The notes under the pieces: generated by a model
Told to the model about the DNA's origin: nothing
Database searches by the model: none
What the model saw: the letters and a program-made list of their open reading frames with translations, nothing else
Assembly: GCA_017590115.1 (NCBI GenBank)
Contig: JAGGNK010003335.1
Span: forward strand, 8,863,289-8,927,288
DNA from: Montifringilla adamsi
Lineage: Eukaryota > Chordata > Aves > Passeriformes > Passeridae
Length of the DNA stretch: 64,000 nt
Reading direction: 5' to 3'
Made by a program: the position numbers and the translations under genes
Part shown: positions 15,001 through 24,585 of the stretch, piece by piece
Position numbering within the stretch: the stretch's first letter is position 1
How the letters are laid out: every line of letters starts with the position of its first letter

Positions 15001-18000
15001 TAATTTATCAAACTTCATTTGGGTGTTACCCAGCCCACCCCCTTTCTACATGCTGCATTGTTTAAAAGTAATTGAGATATAGAGAGTATAAACTAAAATA
15101 CTCCTGAAATTGAACAAAAATAACTTACTGAATATCAAGATACCCTAAAATTACAGATCTGCACTAAATATTCTCCTTTTTTTCTACGCAGTTCCCAACC
15201 TGCCATTTTGTTTTCTGTCTTTCTTAATTCTCTGCCTCCACCCTCCTCAAAGGGGAACCTGAGTTTCTGTGAAACTCAGCAACATCTAAACCTCTCCTCT
15301 GCAGAACTTAAGTAGCTCTGCAAGGGAGAATGTTGTGTTGGTTGCCTGGGGAGAAGGCGGGAAGAGAAAAAACAAGACATCAGCCTGTGTGGGCCTAGCA
15401 AATGATTCCTTCATGATCAGATTTTATGTCTCCACCACAAAGTGAGAAGTGAAGGTTCTTATTATAAACAAAGTTGGTCTAACAAATGTCTGGAGATATT
15501 TCCTCTTTAGCAACCATTAGGACCTAAAGCTTTAATCAAAGTTCACCAACAGGCATAGATGGCTGCGTTATGATATTCTAAAACAGCAGTTATATTTCTC
15601 AAGTAAAAGAGGCCAAGGATCCTTGATGTTAAAAAAATACTTCTAGTCCTTTTTACAGATCTATATACACATCTATTCCAGGCCAGAAATAATAGAAAAA
15701 AACATGAACTGGACCAAGAGATTCCCCAAAGCACCTCTGGGACCTTGAACAATGTTACATGTTCCCATCTTGTGCCATGCTCCTGGTAAGCAGCAGCATA
15801 AAACCCAACATCCCACCAAAACCAGCAGGTGTTATTCTCTGCACAATCTCACTACAACCTTGCAAACACAAGGTACATCTTGGAAGAAAGAAAATTCCTA
15901 ACATCTGCAGAAACAGAAGCTTTTGCAGAGCTTCAAGTTCCTTAATTACAGTTTAAACAACACTGAGTTTTCTCATTTTTGGAATCTTCTACTACACCAT
16001 TGGAAGCTCTTGGAAGTGTCCTGAGCAGTCATAGGATACTCCTATGTGGGACAACTGCTCCTCTGAACCAAAAAGACAAGAGAATAACTCAAATGCAGTC
16101 CCCAACAAGAGTCACATACCACAGGCCACTGCCCAGTACACTTGAGAGTCCTGAGTCTGGTGCAGAATCCGGTATGGGGCAACTCTAGCACTGGAATCCA
16201 AAACCACGTCTAGAGTTCCCACAAGAAGACCTAGGAAACAAAGAGACAGAAATTACAGCAGTGTAATACCAAAACAAAGAACTGGGTTAAGCAAAAACAC
16301 AGGAAGATCACTGCAGAAAATGCTGACGTTCACAGCCTGTGAACAGTTGTGATGAAGAGCTGTGGCACTTGGTTCAGAAAATTCAGAAATTTACCTCCTT
16401 GGTTCAGAAAATTCAGAAATTTACCTCCAGTCACTGGAGGTAAATTCCCTAAAAACCAACTGCAGCCTGTCCCACTGGTAATGGACAAAGTTTAGATGGC
16501 AATTAAAATGCCTACTAAGCTTAATTACAGTCCCCTATCTTCATAGAAAAGTTTTCTAATGAAAGTGAAATGTGTTTTCCTCTGTGAGGTTTTTGCTTCT
16601 AATAGTGATTTTTAAGCCTGCCAAGCTAAAAGACAGAAGAGACTTCAATGCTGTATTTTTCAGAATCACCAATGCCAAAAGTAGGTAACTTGTCCAAATG
16701 GAATCAGGTAAATCTAGAAAAACTGGTGCTCACAGGTTTCAAGGATGTTCCCAGAAGTACTCTGATTAAACAAAGATGTCAGCAACTCAAAATTTGGTAA
16801 TACAGAAGTCAAAATATTTTTATATGATGTTGAAAGGAGACACTTCCAGAGTAAATGTTGATGAACCAGACTTTGTAAAGCAAATCAATTTACTTCAATG
16901 AAGTCTTTATTTCAATTAGATAAAACAGATATAGAAGATGATTTGCTTTGTTATTCTAGACAATGCATTATGAGTATCTCCCATGCAAATTAACTTTGCA
17001 ACACACTCGTGATTAAAAGTTTTGTAGTATTAGAACTTGGAGAGGGAGCAGGGATGCTCATTGGACTCTGACTTTGTGGGGGGTACAGTTTCAATTCCCA
17101 GCTCTCATGGTTTGGGTAAGCCTGTGCAAACAGCACTCATCCATATCTCATTCCTTATCAAGAAACATGCCACTTCCTCTCCCTTATCTCTCCTGGCTAT
17201 CTATGTAGCAATTAACAAATTAAGACTATACCACTGATTGTCCCTGCAGTGAAACATCACCCACAGCAAGCCCATGTGACAAACTTACACATATGAAACC
17301 AGCACAGCAGGATCTGTTCAGGCTCTGGGTTTCTTGTGTAGTTTTAGGCAGGATATGGATTAAAAGTCAATCTTGAATCTATCCTATGACAATACTGAAT
17401 GTGTCAAATATTGACACACAAACCGGTAATGAGATGCCTAATAACTTGAGACTGACAGCAACTCAAAAACCTTTCCAGCTCAGCTGAACATCCCACTCTA
17501 ACTCTGAGATGTCACTGTGCAGCTGCACAGCTCCTTAAGGACGTGTGACTTTTGACCTGCAGGAGCTCTGAAGAAGACCCTCACTGAGCCACACTAGCTC
17601 AAAAAGTAAACATAGCTCAAAGCTTCCACCCATCAGGAACACATCAGTTTAAGTGTTACCAGAATAGCACCAGGCGTCATTTCTTTTTCGAAAAAACTAG
17701 AAAATTGTAGAATACAAGTATAGGCCTATATGCAAAACTGCACAAGTTAGGTGACATCAAACAGAACAGTTCAAAATAATTTTGAACACTGTGAAAAGAT
17801 GAAATATGCTAATGATGTTTATCAGCTGCACCACTTCTGTAATGAGTTTGTCTAAAAGGGCTAATACACGACAGTTGCTATGTGCAATTGACAAAAGTAA
17901 GATTCACATCTTAGCAATTCACATAATTGAAAGCATTCTGCACATAAATGGGGTTTTTTAAAGTGAGGGGATTTGCTGTTAACATTGTGCTGTGGTGACA

Positions 18001-18644
18001 GTCATGTTATTTTAGCAGTTTATGTCACAAACACGGCTGGCCCCCACACACAGCGGTATTTTCCACTGGGCTGCACCCACACGGCTTCACCCCCGGCCCA
18101 TGTACAGCACAACTTCCACACTGCTACTAATTATAAACCACGTCTTACTGTCATCCCCTGCATCTTGAAAAGGCACACAGACACACAAAATATGCAAATA
18201 AACCACCTTAATAATTCAAAGCAACGCGAGCAGGGCTGAGAAGCCATTTTTGACAAGAGAAGAAGACGGTCCCAGGCATCCCGGCAGCTGTGTGTCCTCC
18301 CCGGCAGCAGCTCCCGGGGCCTGACCGCTGACAGCCCCGGCCGGGGGCGGACACGGGCCCCGGGCGGACACCGCGGCCGAGGGGCTCCGGGGTCGCACAC
18401 AGCGAGGAGCAGCGAGCAGACGGGCGGACTGCGCCTCTCCCCCCCGCCGGGCCCTCCCAGCCCCCGCCCCGCGCTCTCGGACCCCGCGCCGGGCCGGAGC
18501 CTCCCCGCGGCCCCGCCGCGCCTCACCCGTGAGGCCGCCCCCTTTGCCGTGTCCCCGCCGGCGCTGGAGCAGGAAGAAGGGGTTGGCGCGCTCGGTGACC
18601 CACAGCGCGCCGGCCAGCAGCACCTCCTCGGGGCCCAGCCACAT
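1..18644 (-). CDS. TBC1D9B: TBC1D9B gene, 5' 21 coding exons (3' end off window)
   Basis: This is a TBC-family Rab GTPase-activating protein; the mammalian orthologue has been reported to act on Rab11a in endosomal recycling. The exons listed below join in phase with no stop to give 1017 residues, against about 1250 in the human protein. Domains by residue in this model are a first GRAM domain (about 148-215), a second GRAM domain (about 289-357), a TBC domain (about 510-700) and an EF-hand (893-904). The catalytic TBC motifs are intact: Arg560 in IERDLHR and Gln595 in GYCQ. The N-terminus [11 protein letters not shown], the segment [16 protein letters not shown] and the EF-hand region [12 protein letters not shown] fit TBC1D9B better than the paralogue TBC1D9. 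Intron sizes (0.13-2.3 kb) are compact, as is usual in birds. The gene continues past position 1. Coordinates span the whole locus, introns included. Confidence 0.96.
817..923 (-). CDS. TBC1D9B: TBC1D9B exon 20
   Basis: 107 bp, phase 1 to 0. It encodes [20 protein letters not shown] and [16 protein letters not shown], after acceptor CCTTGCAG and before donor GTAAGA. The human protein has a longer acidic stretch (about EQEGSGSEERG) before EEKG that is not visible here. Confidence 0.94.
2524..2574 (-). CDS. TBC1D9B: TBC1D9B small phase-neutral exon (possible cassette)
   Basis: 51 bp, phase 1 to 1, 17 residues: [17 protein letters not shown]. It follows a CTGCTGCTCAAG acceptor and is followed by donor GTCAGT. 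It aligns with human SPLASDLDLF. Two human isoforms, as I recall, differ by 17 residues in this region, so exon skipping is likely and would preserve frame. The weak donor fits optional splicing. Confidence 0.7.
2990..3061 (-). CDS. TBC1D9B: TBC1D9B exon 18
   Basis: 72 bp, phase 1 to 1. It encodes [20 protein letters not shown] and VTTE, matching the human segment around SPEEAESALEAAHYFTED. Donor GTAATG. Confidence 0.92.
3210..3275 (-). CDS. TBC1D9B: TBC1D9B exon 17
   Basis: 66 bp, phase 1 to 1. It encodes [21 protein letters not shown], directly continuing FVTGMS of the preceding exon. It follows CTTTCCAG and is followed by donor GTGAGTGAC. Confidence 0.95.
3563..3803 (-). CDS. TBC1D9B: TBC1D9B exon 16 (EF-hand)
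   Basis: 241 bp, phase 0 to 1. It encodes [19 protein letters not shown] and a canonical 12-residue EF-hand loop [12 protein letters not shown] (residues 893-904, Asp/Asn/Asp at positions 1, 3, 5 and Glu at 12), which implies calcium-binding potential. An Ala/Arg-rich insert ([11 protein letters not shown]) replaces the human loop. Donor GTAAGTG. Confidence 0.97.
4570..4638 (-). CDS. TBC1D9B: TBC1D9B exon 15
   Basis: 69 bp, 23 codons, phase 0 to 0. It encodes [20 protein letters not shown] and then VFK. It corresponds to the human segment around DIGFSIEELEDLY, probably the first helix of the EF-hand region. Donor GTAAGAAGC. Confidence 0.93.
5322..5420 (-). CDS. TBC1D9B: TBC1D9B exon 14
   Basis: 99 bp, 33 codons, phase 0 to 0. 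It encodes [20 protein letters not shown] and [14 protein letters not shown] charged, probably helical segment between the TBC domain and the EF-hand region. Donor GTATGTGAC. Confidence 0.96.
6587..6716 (-). CDS. TBC1D9B: TBC1D9B exon 13
   Basis: 130 bp, phase 2 to 0. It encodes [20 protein letters not shown], a short divergent loop ([11 protein letters not shown]) and [12 protein letters not shown]. Donor GTAAAG. It lies just after the TBC domain. Confidence 0.94.
7368..7653 (-). CDS. TBC1D9B: TBC1D9B exon 12 (TBC domain)
   Basis: 286 bp, phase 1 to 2. It encodes [40 protein letters not shown] and [20 protein letters not shown] and completes most of the TBC fold. [12 protein letters not shown] matches TBC1D9B rather than TBC1D9. 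Confidence 0.97.
8362..8479 (-). CDS. TBC1D9B: TBC1D9B exon 11 (TBC domain)
   Basis: 118 bp, phase 0 to 1. It encodes [20 protein letters not shown] and [19 protein letters not shown] and continues the TBC helical bundle directly after the YCQ motif. Donor GTGAGTCC. Confidence 0.97.
9221..9435 (-). CDS. TBC1D9B: TBC1D9B exon 10 (TBC catalytic motifs)
   Basis: 215 bp, phase 1 to 0. It contains [20 protein letters not shown] with the arginine finger Arg560 of IxxDxxR, and NPTIGYCQ with the glutamine finger Gln595. Both residues needed for Rab GAP catalysis are present, so the protein should be catalytically competent. Donor GTAGGAAAG. Confidence 0.97.
9784..9934 (-). CDS. TBC1D9B: TBC1D9B exon 9 (TBC domain start)
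   Basis: 151 bp, phase 0 to 1. It encodes [20 protein letters not shown] and then [15 protein letters not shown], the N-terminal TBC signature at residues 510-523. Acceptor ATGAAG, donor GTAGGA. Confidence 0.96.
10526..10687 (-). CDS. TBC1D9B: TBC1D9B exon 8 (variable linker)
   Basis: 162 bp, 54 codons, phase 0 to 0. It is a Ser/Pro-rich low-complexity linker ([20 protein letters not shown]) followed by the conserved [17 protein letters not shown] and GPKG. It joins the second GRAM domain to the TBC domain. Only the C-terminal half resembles the human linker strongly. Confidence 0.9.
10835..11047 (-). CDS. TBC1D9B: TBC1D9B exon 7
   Basis: 213 bp, 71 codons, phase 0 to 0. It begins [20 protein letters not shown] and continues [20 protein letters not shown] into a variable linker ending VADPSSE. 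Donor GTACTA. The first two-thirds are near-identical across the family; the tail is fast-evolving. Confidence 0.95.
11178..11385 (-). CDS. TBC1D9B: TBC1D9B exon 6 (second GRAM domain)
   Basis: 208 bp, phase 2 to 0. It encodes [20 protein letters not shown], the core [20 protein letters not shown], and [20 protein letters not shown], ending PLRE. The donor GTGGGG is weaker than the others, but the next exon resumes exactly at VTIVEKAD. Confidence 0.95.
11761..11779. repeat. Poly(T) tract, 19 bp
   Basis: Nineteen consecutive T in the TBC1D9B intron between exons 5 and 6. A homopolymer on the plus strand (poly(A) in the sense of transcription), without other retroposon features. Confidence 0.95.
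12047..12305 (-). CDS. TBC1D9B: TBC1D9B exon 5 (end of first GRAM domain)
   Basis: 259 bp, phase 1 to 2. It begins [20 protein letters not shown] and contains [20 protein letters not shown] before the linker [10 protein letters not shown](R). It follows a CTTTTTCTCAG acceptor and is followed by donor GTATTA. It completes GRAM domain 1 and its helical C-cap. Confidence 0.95.
12963..13191 (-). CDS. TBC1D9B: TBC1D9B exon 4 (first GRAM domain, start)
   Basis: 229 bp, phase 0 to 1. It begins [11 protein letters not shown], runs through an acidic stretch ([13 protein letters not shown]), then enters GRAM domain 1 at about residue 148 with [20 protein letters not shown] and the hydrophobic strand [13 protein letters not shown]. 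Donor GTGAGT. GRAM domains are PH-like folds that typically bind membrane lipids. Confidence 0.96.
14199..14317 (-). CDS. TBC1D9B: TBC1D9B exon 3
   Basis: 119 bp, phase 1 to 0. It encodes [17 protein letters not shown] and [20 protein letters not shown], ending KIH before donor [16 protein letters not shown] rather than HWEWLEQN favours the 9B paralogue. Confidence 0.96.
16120..16230 (-). CDS. TBC1D9B: TBC1D9B exon 2
   Basis: 111 bp, phase 1 to 1. It encodes [20 protein letters not shown] and then [16 protein letters not shown]. It follows acceptor TTTCCTAG and is followed by donor GTATGTGAC. The segment is nearly invariant in TBC1D9/TBC1D9B proteins, upstream of the first GRAM domain. Confidence 0.96.
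16231..18526 (-). other. TBC1D9B intron 1
   Basis: 2.3 kb, phase 1, the largest intron of the gene in this window. It contains the tandem duplication plus hairpin at 16369-16446 and merges into the CpG island at its 5' end. Nothing else was recognised. Confidence 0.75.
16369..16446. repeat. 30-bp tandem duplication followed by inverted copy (hairpin)
   Basis: A 30-bp unit beginning TTGGTTCAGAAAATTCAG is present twice head-to-tail (16369-16398, 16399-16428). The last 11 bases of copy two (AATTTACCTCC, 16418-16428) are then repeated as a perfect inverted copy (GGAGGTAAATT, 16436-16446) after a 7-base spacer. This gives an 11-bp perfect stem. Confidence 0.9.
18527..18644 (-). CDS. TBC1D9B: TBC1D9B exon 1 (coding part)
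   Basis: Starts [15 protein letters not shown] and ends GKGGGLT plus one base, then donor GTGAGG (phase 1). The ATG at 18644-18642 has G at -3 and gives the family-typical N-terminus. A more upstream in-frame ATG would require reading through the N gap and is not supported by homology. Confidence 0.95.
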
Positions 18645-18682
18645 CGCGGCGGGGCTGCGGAGCGGAGCGGCCCGCGGGGCTG

Positions 18683-18705
18683 NNNNNNNNNNNNNNNNNN
18701 NNNNN
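18683..18705. other. Assembly gap (23 N)
   Basis: A run of 23 undetermined bases lies about 40 bp upstream of the TBC1D9B ATG in the minus direction, within the GC-rich 5' UTR or promoter. Open frames that cross it are artefacts. Confidence 0.99.
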
Positions 18706-20029
18706 GCCCGCCGCCACCGCGCCCTCTGGCGGCCCGGCCCCCTCACTGCCTCCGCTGCGCCGAGTTCGCGGGTTCGAGCCCCGGGTCCGGACGGCGCCCG
18801 GAGCCGCCTCCGGGACTGCCCGCGGTGCGCAGTCGGGGGTCACCGCCGCGCTCTGCAAAGCTCCTCCGCCTCCCGCTGGCACACTGTGGCACTGAAAACA
18901 CCTGAATTGAATGTCTTGAACTCGGGAAGGGGGAGGGGGATTTTAGAATATCCTGGGGGGGATATTAGAAAAATATCCACCCCAGGGGGTGGTCGGGCAC
19001 TGGAACAGCAGAGACTGTCCAGCACTCCTGCCCAGTCTGGCCATGCTTCCATCTCTCAGATTAAGATGGGAATTAATTTTCCCTTTTTGCTGTCAAGAAC
19101 TTGCACTTCCAGCATCCCAGCCTCGTGAATTCAGTGCGGGGGTCCTGGCATCCCCCTCCTGGCAGCTGGTCCCTTTTGGTCCTCGCTTTGCAGCTCTGGA
19201 GCTCACTCAAAGCTTGTGGCCCAGCCCAAGGATGATGATCTCTGCAGCACACAGGACAGGGGGAGACGCAGCTCCTTCTCGTCCCTTGGCTGTGGAACAG
19301 CTTCCCAATAATTTAGTGAACCGCTATTCTTGTTTCAATAACCATTAGAGAGCATCCCGGCAAACCCTGAAAGTGTTACAACAGCAGAGAACACTGATAT
19401 CTGCCATGTCTGTGCTTATTGCCCAGCTCCCAGGAAGGCAGGAATGCCATGGTTTTTTTTAGGCTTTAAATCCTTTAACCCTGGATGATCTGTCTTTGTT
19501 AGTGCAGTGCCCTAATCCCAGCTGGAGCCCTTGTACACTACTCTAATATAAATATTTATTAGCTGGCTCAGCCTGCAGGGCTGTGCTTTCGCCTCCATGG
19601 CATGGCTGTTTCTGGGGAGCAGCAGGGTGGTTTCTGAAGGCTGGGGGTCCTGTAGGAAGGGTTTGAGCACTGGGAGAAGATGCTGAAGGATCCTTCCCTG
19701 TTTAACTATTGCTGTTCTTGCTCACTCTGTGCCATCTTTAAGGTTGCAAAAGCAGTGAGAAGGTGGATTTGTGTCTCCAGTATATTCATAAGCCACTTTG
19801 AACCATATGGCCCTTAATGGCCTGGGATTTCTAGACACTAATACAGCAAAATAAAAAAAAAAAAGTTTACATCAGAGTGGAAAAAATCCTCTCTGCAAAT
19901 GGTGTTCCACACTACCCTTTAGAACAGATCTATAAGAAATGCTGGAGGGACTGGAGTCACCAGGTGATGCTTTCATGCTCCCATATTTTCAGACACCAAA
20001 CTCACACACTCCGTATTTTTAAACTGCTT
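18706..20029. other. Intergenic, upstream of TBC1D9B
   Basis: The GC-rich shoulder of the CpG island fades by about 18900. Beyond it no exon, RNA gene or transposon was recognised. Short open frames here lack homology and overlap on both strands, as expected in GC-rich DNA. Confidence 0.6.
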
Positions 20030-20035
20030 TTTATT
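20030..20035 (-). terminator. Candidate poly(A) signal AATAAA (minus strand)
   Basis: TTTATT on plus reads AATAAA on minus, in a TA-rich stretch (about 20030-20150) resembling the end of a 3' UTR. It could mark a distal 3' end of RNF130, which in human ends only a few kb upstream of TBC1D9B. No linking exon could be shown, and a chance hexamer is quite possible. Confidence 0.3.
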
Positions 20036-21128
20036 GAAATGTAGTACATTAGCAAACCCTAACTAGTCGGTATACACTATGAACATACTGGCATATACCA
20101 CGTAACTACAATACAGTGTTATACTTACATCAAAACATGTCAACAAGTTCTGCTGCTGGCAAGCTACACTTCCACAGGGGCTGGAGAGCTCTGGCTGTCG
20201 GGAGGGCACTGTGTGTCCCTGTGTCCCCAGACCCCTGGCAGCTGCTGGCGTGTTCAGGTTACCTGGTCACACCGGTGTGACCCACCTGGCAGCAAGCCAG
20301 TTCCAACAGACTCTTCATTTTACACACGCAAATTGGGGTTTTTTGTTGTTTGCTGCAGTCTCCTGTGCCCAAAGGCCGAGGGGTTCCCTCTCTGCTGAGA
20401 TAAAATGATCCTGTTTTGGTGGAGTCAGTGCATAGTTAGCCATGGCCTTGAGCAGGTGATCCTGGACAGGCATGGTCATCCAGAGAAGCTTTTAGGATTC
20501 AACATCTACTTGCAAACAGCAGCAGGGCTGATGGGACAAGCAGAAGAGCGATGCTACCACTCCTTTTGCTCCAAAAGGTTATTCCCCTTGATAGCAGCAG
20601 TGTGACAGACCTTACCAGTGCTGGGAGCTAAGCCTAGGCATACAGGGTGGGGAAGTCTGCCTGCTGATGTGGAGGCACAGGGAAAGTCTCTCTTTCATGT
20701 AGCACCTTCCAGCACAAGCAGAAAGCAACAGGCTGGGGCGCTGCCTTGCTGGGACCTCATGAACCCGCACCAGGAGCTTTGCTTTGACAGCCCCAAACAC
20801 TCTATTAAACATTCCTGGCTTAACAGCAGCAAAGAACAAGTTTACTTTCATGCCCAGACTTTCCTGTGGTGGAGCATAGGAGGGTTGCTGAGCTGTTTTC
20901 TGTGTGCTCCTCCCTCCCAGTCAGCCCAGTCTTACTGCCCGAGACAGTGTGAGGGTGTTACAGACGCAGGCACGGGGGATCCACAGCAAATCTGATGACC
21001 TATGCCTTAACATAGCCCAGCAGAGCTGCTTTGCTGGGAATTAATGGCTCTTGTCCCCCCCGAGGGGTTTGGGCAGCTGAAGATCAAGTCAGAGCTAAGG
21101 AAAGGCGAGCCCTGGAGTATGTGAGAAG

Positions 21129-21167
<39 letters not shown>

Positions 21168-24100
21168 AATGGCATATAAATGCACACAGCTGAGCTCAGA
21201 GAAAAGAATAAAAGCTCCTGGCTCCTGAGGGGCTTCTAGATACAAGTGGATAAAGGAATAGCCCAGCAGGAGCGAGGGAGTCTTCACACATGTCCATCTG
21301 ATTTCTGGGGGGCAAACACCCAGTCCCAGCTGTATGACACTAGCTAATGTTACACCTCAGTCTTGCATTGAAATCACTCTAAGCAGCTTCAATTTTCAAT
21401 AAAACACTATGTAGTTCTTACTTTGTAGGAATATTAATACTTAACTATTAACTCCTTAGGAAAGGGACTATTTTTGGGCAACAATTTATGCCACAGGGCC
21501 CCCAGGCCCAGAGACCCTGGACATTATTGCAGTAAAAAAGAAAAAATATTCAGATGTTATTGCACAATCTACACATCCATTTCTGTTCATGTGAACATCT
21601 CCATGAGGCTGATGGGCAGAAGAGCAAAAGGATGCTCCATGTAGTGATCCAGGGAATGAGCATCCCACAACAACAGCCCAGATCCCACACACCCTGCTTT
21701 GGCTGAGCACAGCCCACCAGGAACCTCTGTGCTCCCACAGACCGTGACTGGTTTGGAGTGATGCATCCCCTTGGAGGGGCTGGCTGGCATGGTGATGGCA
21801 CAGTGAGGTGATGGCACAGTGATGAAGAAGATGCTGGAGAACAGGTCGACAGCAGTGCCTGCACAACAGGGACCTTCACCCAGCTCTCCAGAGGAGGAGG
21901 AAGCCAGTAGGAACTGATGGAGTGGAAAGGTAGAGATTAGAATTAAAAGTGTCTGGGAATGTTGCAGGCTTTAAAAAAGACTAGGTTAATGAAACATAGA
22001 TAACAAGGTGTCAATTAGTGGTGCTTTGCAAAGGCTCTGTGACCAGATTTCATCCCCCAAAAAAGCACTTTGCAAGCACCAGGTAAACCTGACACGCCCT
22101 TGTGAATTTGGAGTTTTTGGTCAACATCTCAGGACATCACTGGCTGGAGGTTACAGAGCATTATGGCTCTGCATCAGGAGCAAAATCCCATCTGGAGTCC
22201 TGCTCTTATCACTGCATCCCACAAGGAAGGGGTAGGGAGCATAGCTTTTTCTCTTAAATATTTCAAAGACAAGGGGAAAAAAGCAGAAATGAGCACCAGC
22301 ATATTGAAGTGCGGTCTACCTCTCCCCTGATTTCCCCCCAGTCTGTTTAGTTGGAACATCTTTCCCTCTCTCACTCCCTCCCCTGCTCACCAGTTTCCAC
22401 CGAGTGTGCCAGAGCTGAGGCTGCCCTGCAGTGCAAGTCTAGCAGGGAAAGGAAAAAGCGAAGATATCTTTAAATATAACAACACATATGCAAGCTGTCA
22501 TGGCACATCACACACTCTTCTGCACCGCTCAGGCTGGAAAATTAGGTCAAGTATGGCTGGGTAACACAGGGTGAAAAATGAGCAAAAGCTTTACTTGGGA
22601 ATTTGAAGGTGTTTCCTGAGGTCTCTGCCCTGAGCTCTCCTGTCCTTCTCTCCCCACCCTGCAGGGCTGGCTCTTGCCTTTGCCCCACTGTGCCTCGGCT
22701 TCTGAGCTGCTCTGCTATTTCCTGTGCTGTAAAAAACAAGTTACTATTAGCTAAGCAAAATAACAAATATTTTTAATAATTAAGTCAACTCACTTGCCAG
22801 TAATCAGGCTGCAGAGCTGCCTGAACTTCAGCTCAACCCTGGTGCCTTCATCCTTCAGCTCATGAACGGACTGTGGCACTACCTCAAACCTAAATTGGAC
22901 TGAACAAGTCCTGGAGCCTCAGCGTGACCCATGTGACCCATGTTTCCTGCAGAATTCCCTCTGCTTTCCAGGAGCTGGTAAAAAGTTTGGCTCTCCCAAG
23001 CCTTTGCAGTGTTTTACATGAATGTGTTTAAAGAAAATGTGTGAAAGTCTCATAACATAGTCCTAGACATATTTATTGAACTGGTTTTGGTTTTTCTTTG
23101 GCTAATGCAGGACACCTGGCTATTCCTACAGCATCCTCAGGTGCCAGGGCAAGCATCCTAGAGCAAAGGGACAATGCAGATTCCAACACATGAGCTCACT
23201 GGAGAGAGCAATTGTGAGGGTCGTTAGGTAAATTTTAACATGCTTCAAATTTAATAATTAATGTTGTGTATTATAGGTAAAAAGCACACTTACAGTCTGG
23301 TTTCTTACTGGCAATTATCCTCTAAGAACACAAGCAAACCTTGATTTTACAAATGTCTTATGGGAACATGCAAAACTTTCCTAGAAAAGGAAGCTGAGAA
23401 AGAGAAGGCAAAGTGTTGGGGTTTAAATACTGTAGGAAAACACCTGGAGATAAAAGCTTTTTTTTTATACGTAGAAATCATAAACGGAATGTTTTCCTGT
23501 TAAAAAAAAGCAATTTTTTTTAACCTTGAGAATGATTTTCCAAGTTACTGGCACTTACAGTGCTTGGTAGGTTGCCGTATATTTTACTTCTGTGAAATGA
23601 CTCAACCACACACAGCACCACTGCAGTAGAACAAGAACAACAATGCTCATCAAGCTTTTTTTATATACTGATTAATATTAAAAGGAAAACCTCAAACTTA
23701 CCAGCACAGCCCAGAAAAAATCACCCATGTTGCTGTGGTGCCTCTTCCCCATACTAAATATGACTAACTGGGGAAGGCCTGCTCCAGCTCGTCCTGGCAC
23801 TCACGTAGGGACTGATTGCTTGAACAAGCTTTTAATTTTTCCAGTGTTGCAAGATGTCCCAAATCCAGGATGTCTGTTACAAATACCTGCTCCCCTATCC
23901 AAGATCCTTCAGCACAAATCCATTTTTACATTGCTGTGCCAGATCCTGATCTCCACTGAGACAAACCTGCACTCCTGTTGCTTAAAGCCAAGATATTCAG
24001 TTAGAAATAAGATTTAGCAGAATACAAATGACACTGTTATTATTTTGTGTTTGGGGGGGATTTGTGCTTTCTAATTTTTAATTTCCATGCCTCTTCTAGC

Positions 24101-24585
24101 TTTTCTGTATATTCTGGCACACAGCTCGTGCAAATGGTCTCAGTTGGAGCTGAGAAATCATCAGGTTTGGTTTTGTGCTGAAACTGTGTCCCAGTGACAT
24201 TCCCGGTGGCCTTAGGGGAAATCCCTGTGTTGGGATGGGGCAGCCCCTATGAGAAGGATTTGCTTGGGGCGTCAGCACCCCACGCAGTGCTACAAGAGCC
24301 TGTCGTACCCAAAACCCCACCGGAGCAGCTCTGTGCTGGCTGGAAGACAACAAGACACGTTGGCTTTGAGCCAGGTAACCCAGGTATCTGGGTTTATCAT
24401 AACCTGACTGCCCTCATGGATAAAAACAAGCCCCATAACATCCTTGAGAGACGGTGATTTTCCTCTCGGGTGTTTGCGTTCCCAAGGCGCCGCTCCCATG
24501 TGTCCCTGCTGATCTCACAGATGTAATTACAAAAACAGGGGCTGCTCAACCAGCCCTTCTGCTGCCCCCGAGCCCTGTACGGGTT
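20036..24585. other. Intergenic, no gene recognised
   Basis: Contains the 31-A tract and a 16-bp perfect tandem duplication (GGTGATGGCACAGTGA at 21791-21822). Several short overlapping frames exist but have no recognised domain, splice context or codon signature. If RNF130 has a distal last exon, part of its 3' UTR could lie at the left of this interval. Confidence 0.5.
21133..21163 (+). repeat. Poly(A) tract, 31 bp
   Basis: Thirty-one consecutive A with no interruption. It resembles a retroposon tail, but no AATAAA, upstream coding remnant or clear target-site duplication was found, so it may be simple-sequence expansion. Confidence 0.95.

Larger units (their letters stand above)
28..16119 (-). 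other. TBC1D9B introns between exons 2 and 21
   Basis: Nineteen introns of about 0.13-1.8 kb separate the listed exons. Those over 300 bp are at 28-816, 924-2523, 2575-2989, 3804-4569, 4639-5321, 5421-6586, 6717-7367, 7654-8361, 8480-9220, 9436-9783, 9935-10525, 11386-12046, 12306-12962, 13192-14198 and 14318-16119. They are AT-rich, all introns use GT-AG, and apart from a T19 tract no recognisable gene or clear mobile element was seen in them. Confidence 0.7.
18290..18870. promoter_or_regulatory. CpG island over TBC1D9B exon 1 / promoter
   Basis: This stretch is strongly GC-rich with many CpG dinucleotides and contrasts sharply with the AT-rich flanks. It covers the TBC1D9B start codon, the first donor site and the presumed 5' UTR and promoter to the right of 18644. 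No TATA box was identified, and a TATA-less CpG-island promoter of broad-expression type is inferred. Part of the island is unsequenced (18683-18705). A transcript leaving in the plus direction is possible from such islands but no spliced gene is visible there. Confidence 0.75.

Noticed and set aside
18131..19128. Long overlapping frames on both strands in the CpG island
   Set aside because: GC-rich DNA has few stop codons, and several frames run through the N gap. Only the TBC1D9B exon 1 segment has homology.
18706..20029. Divergent plus-strand gene from a bidirectional promoter
   Set aside because: No frame with homology and no convincing splice donor chain was found; transcript data would be needed.
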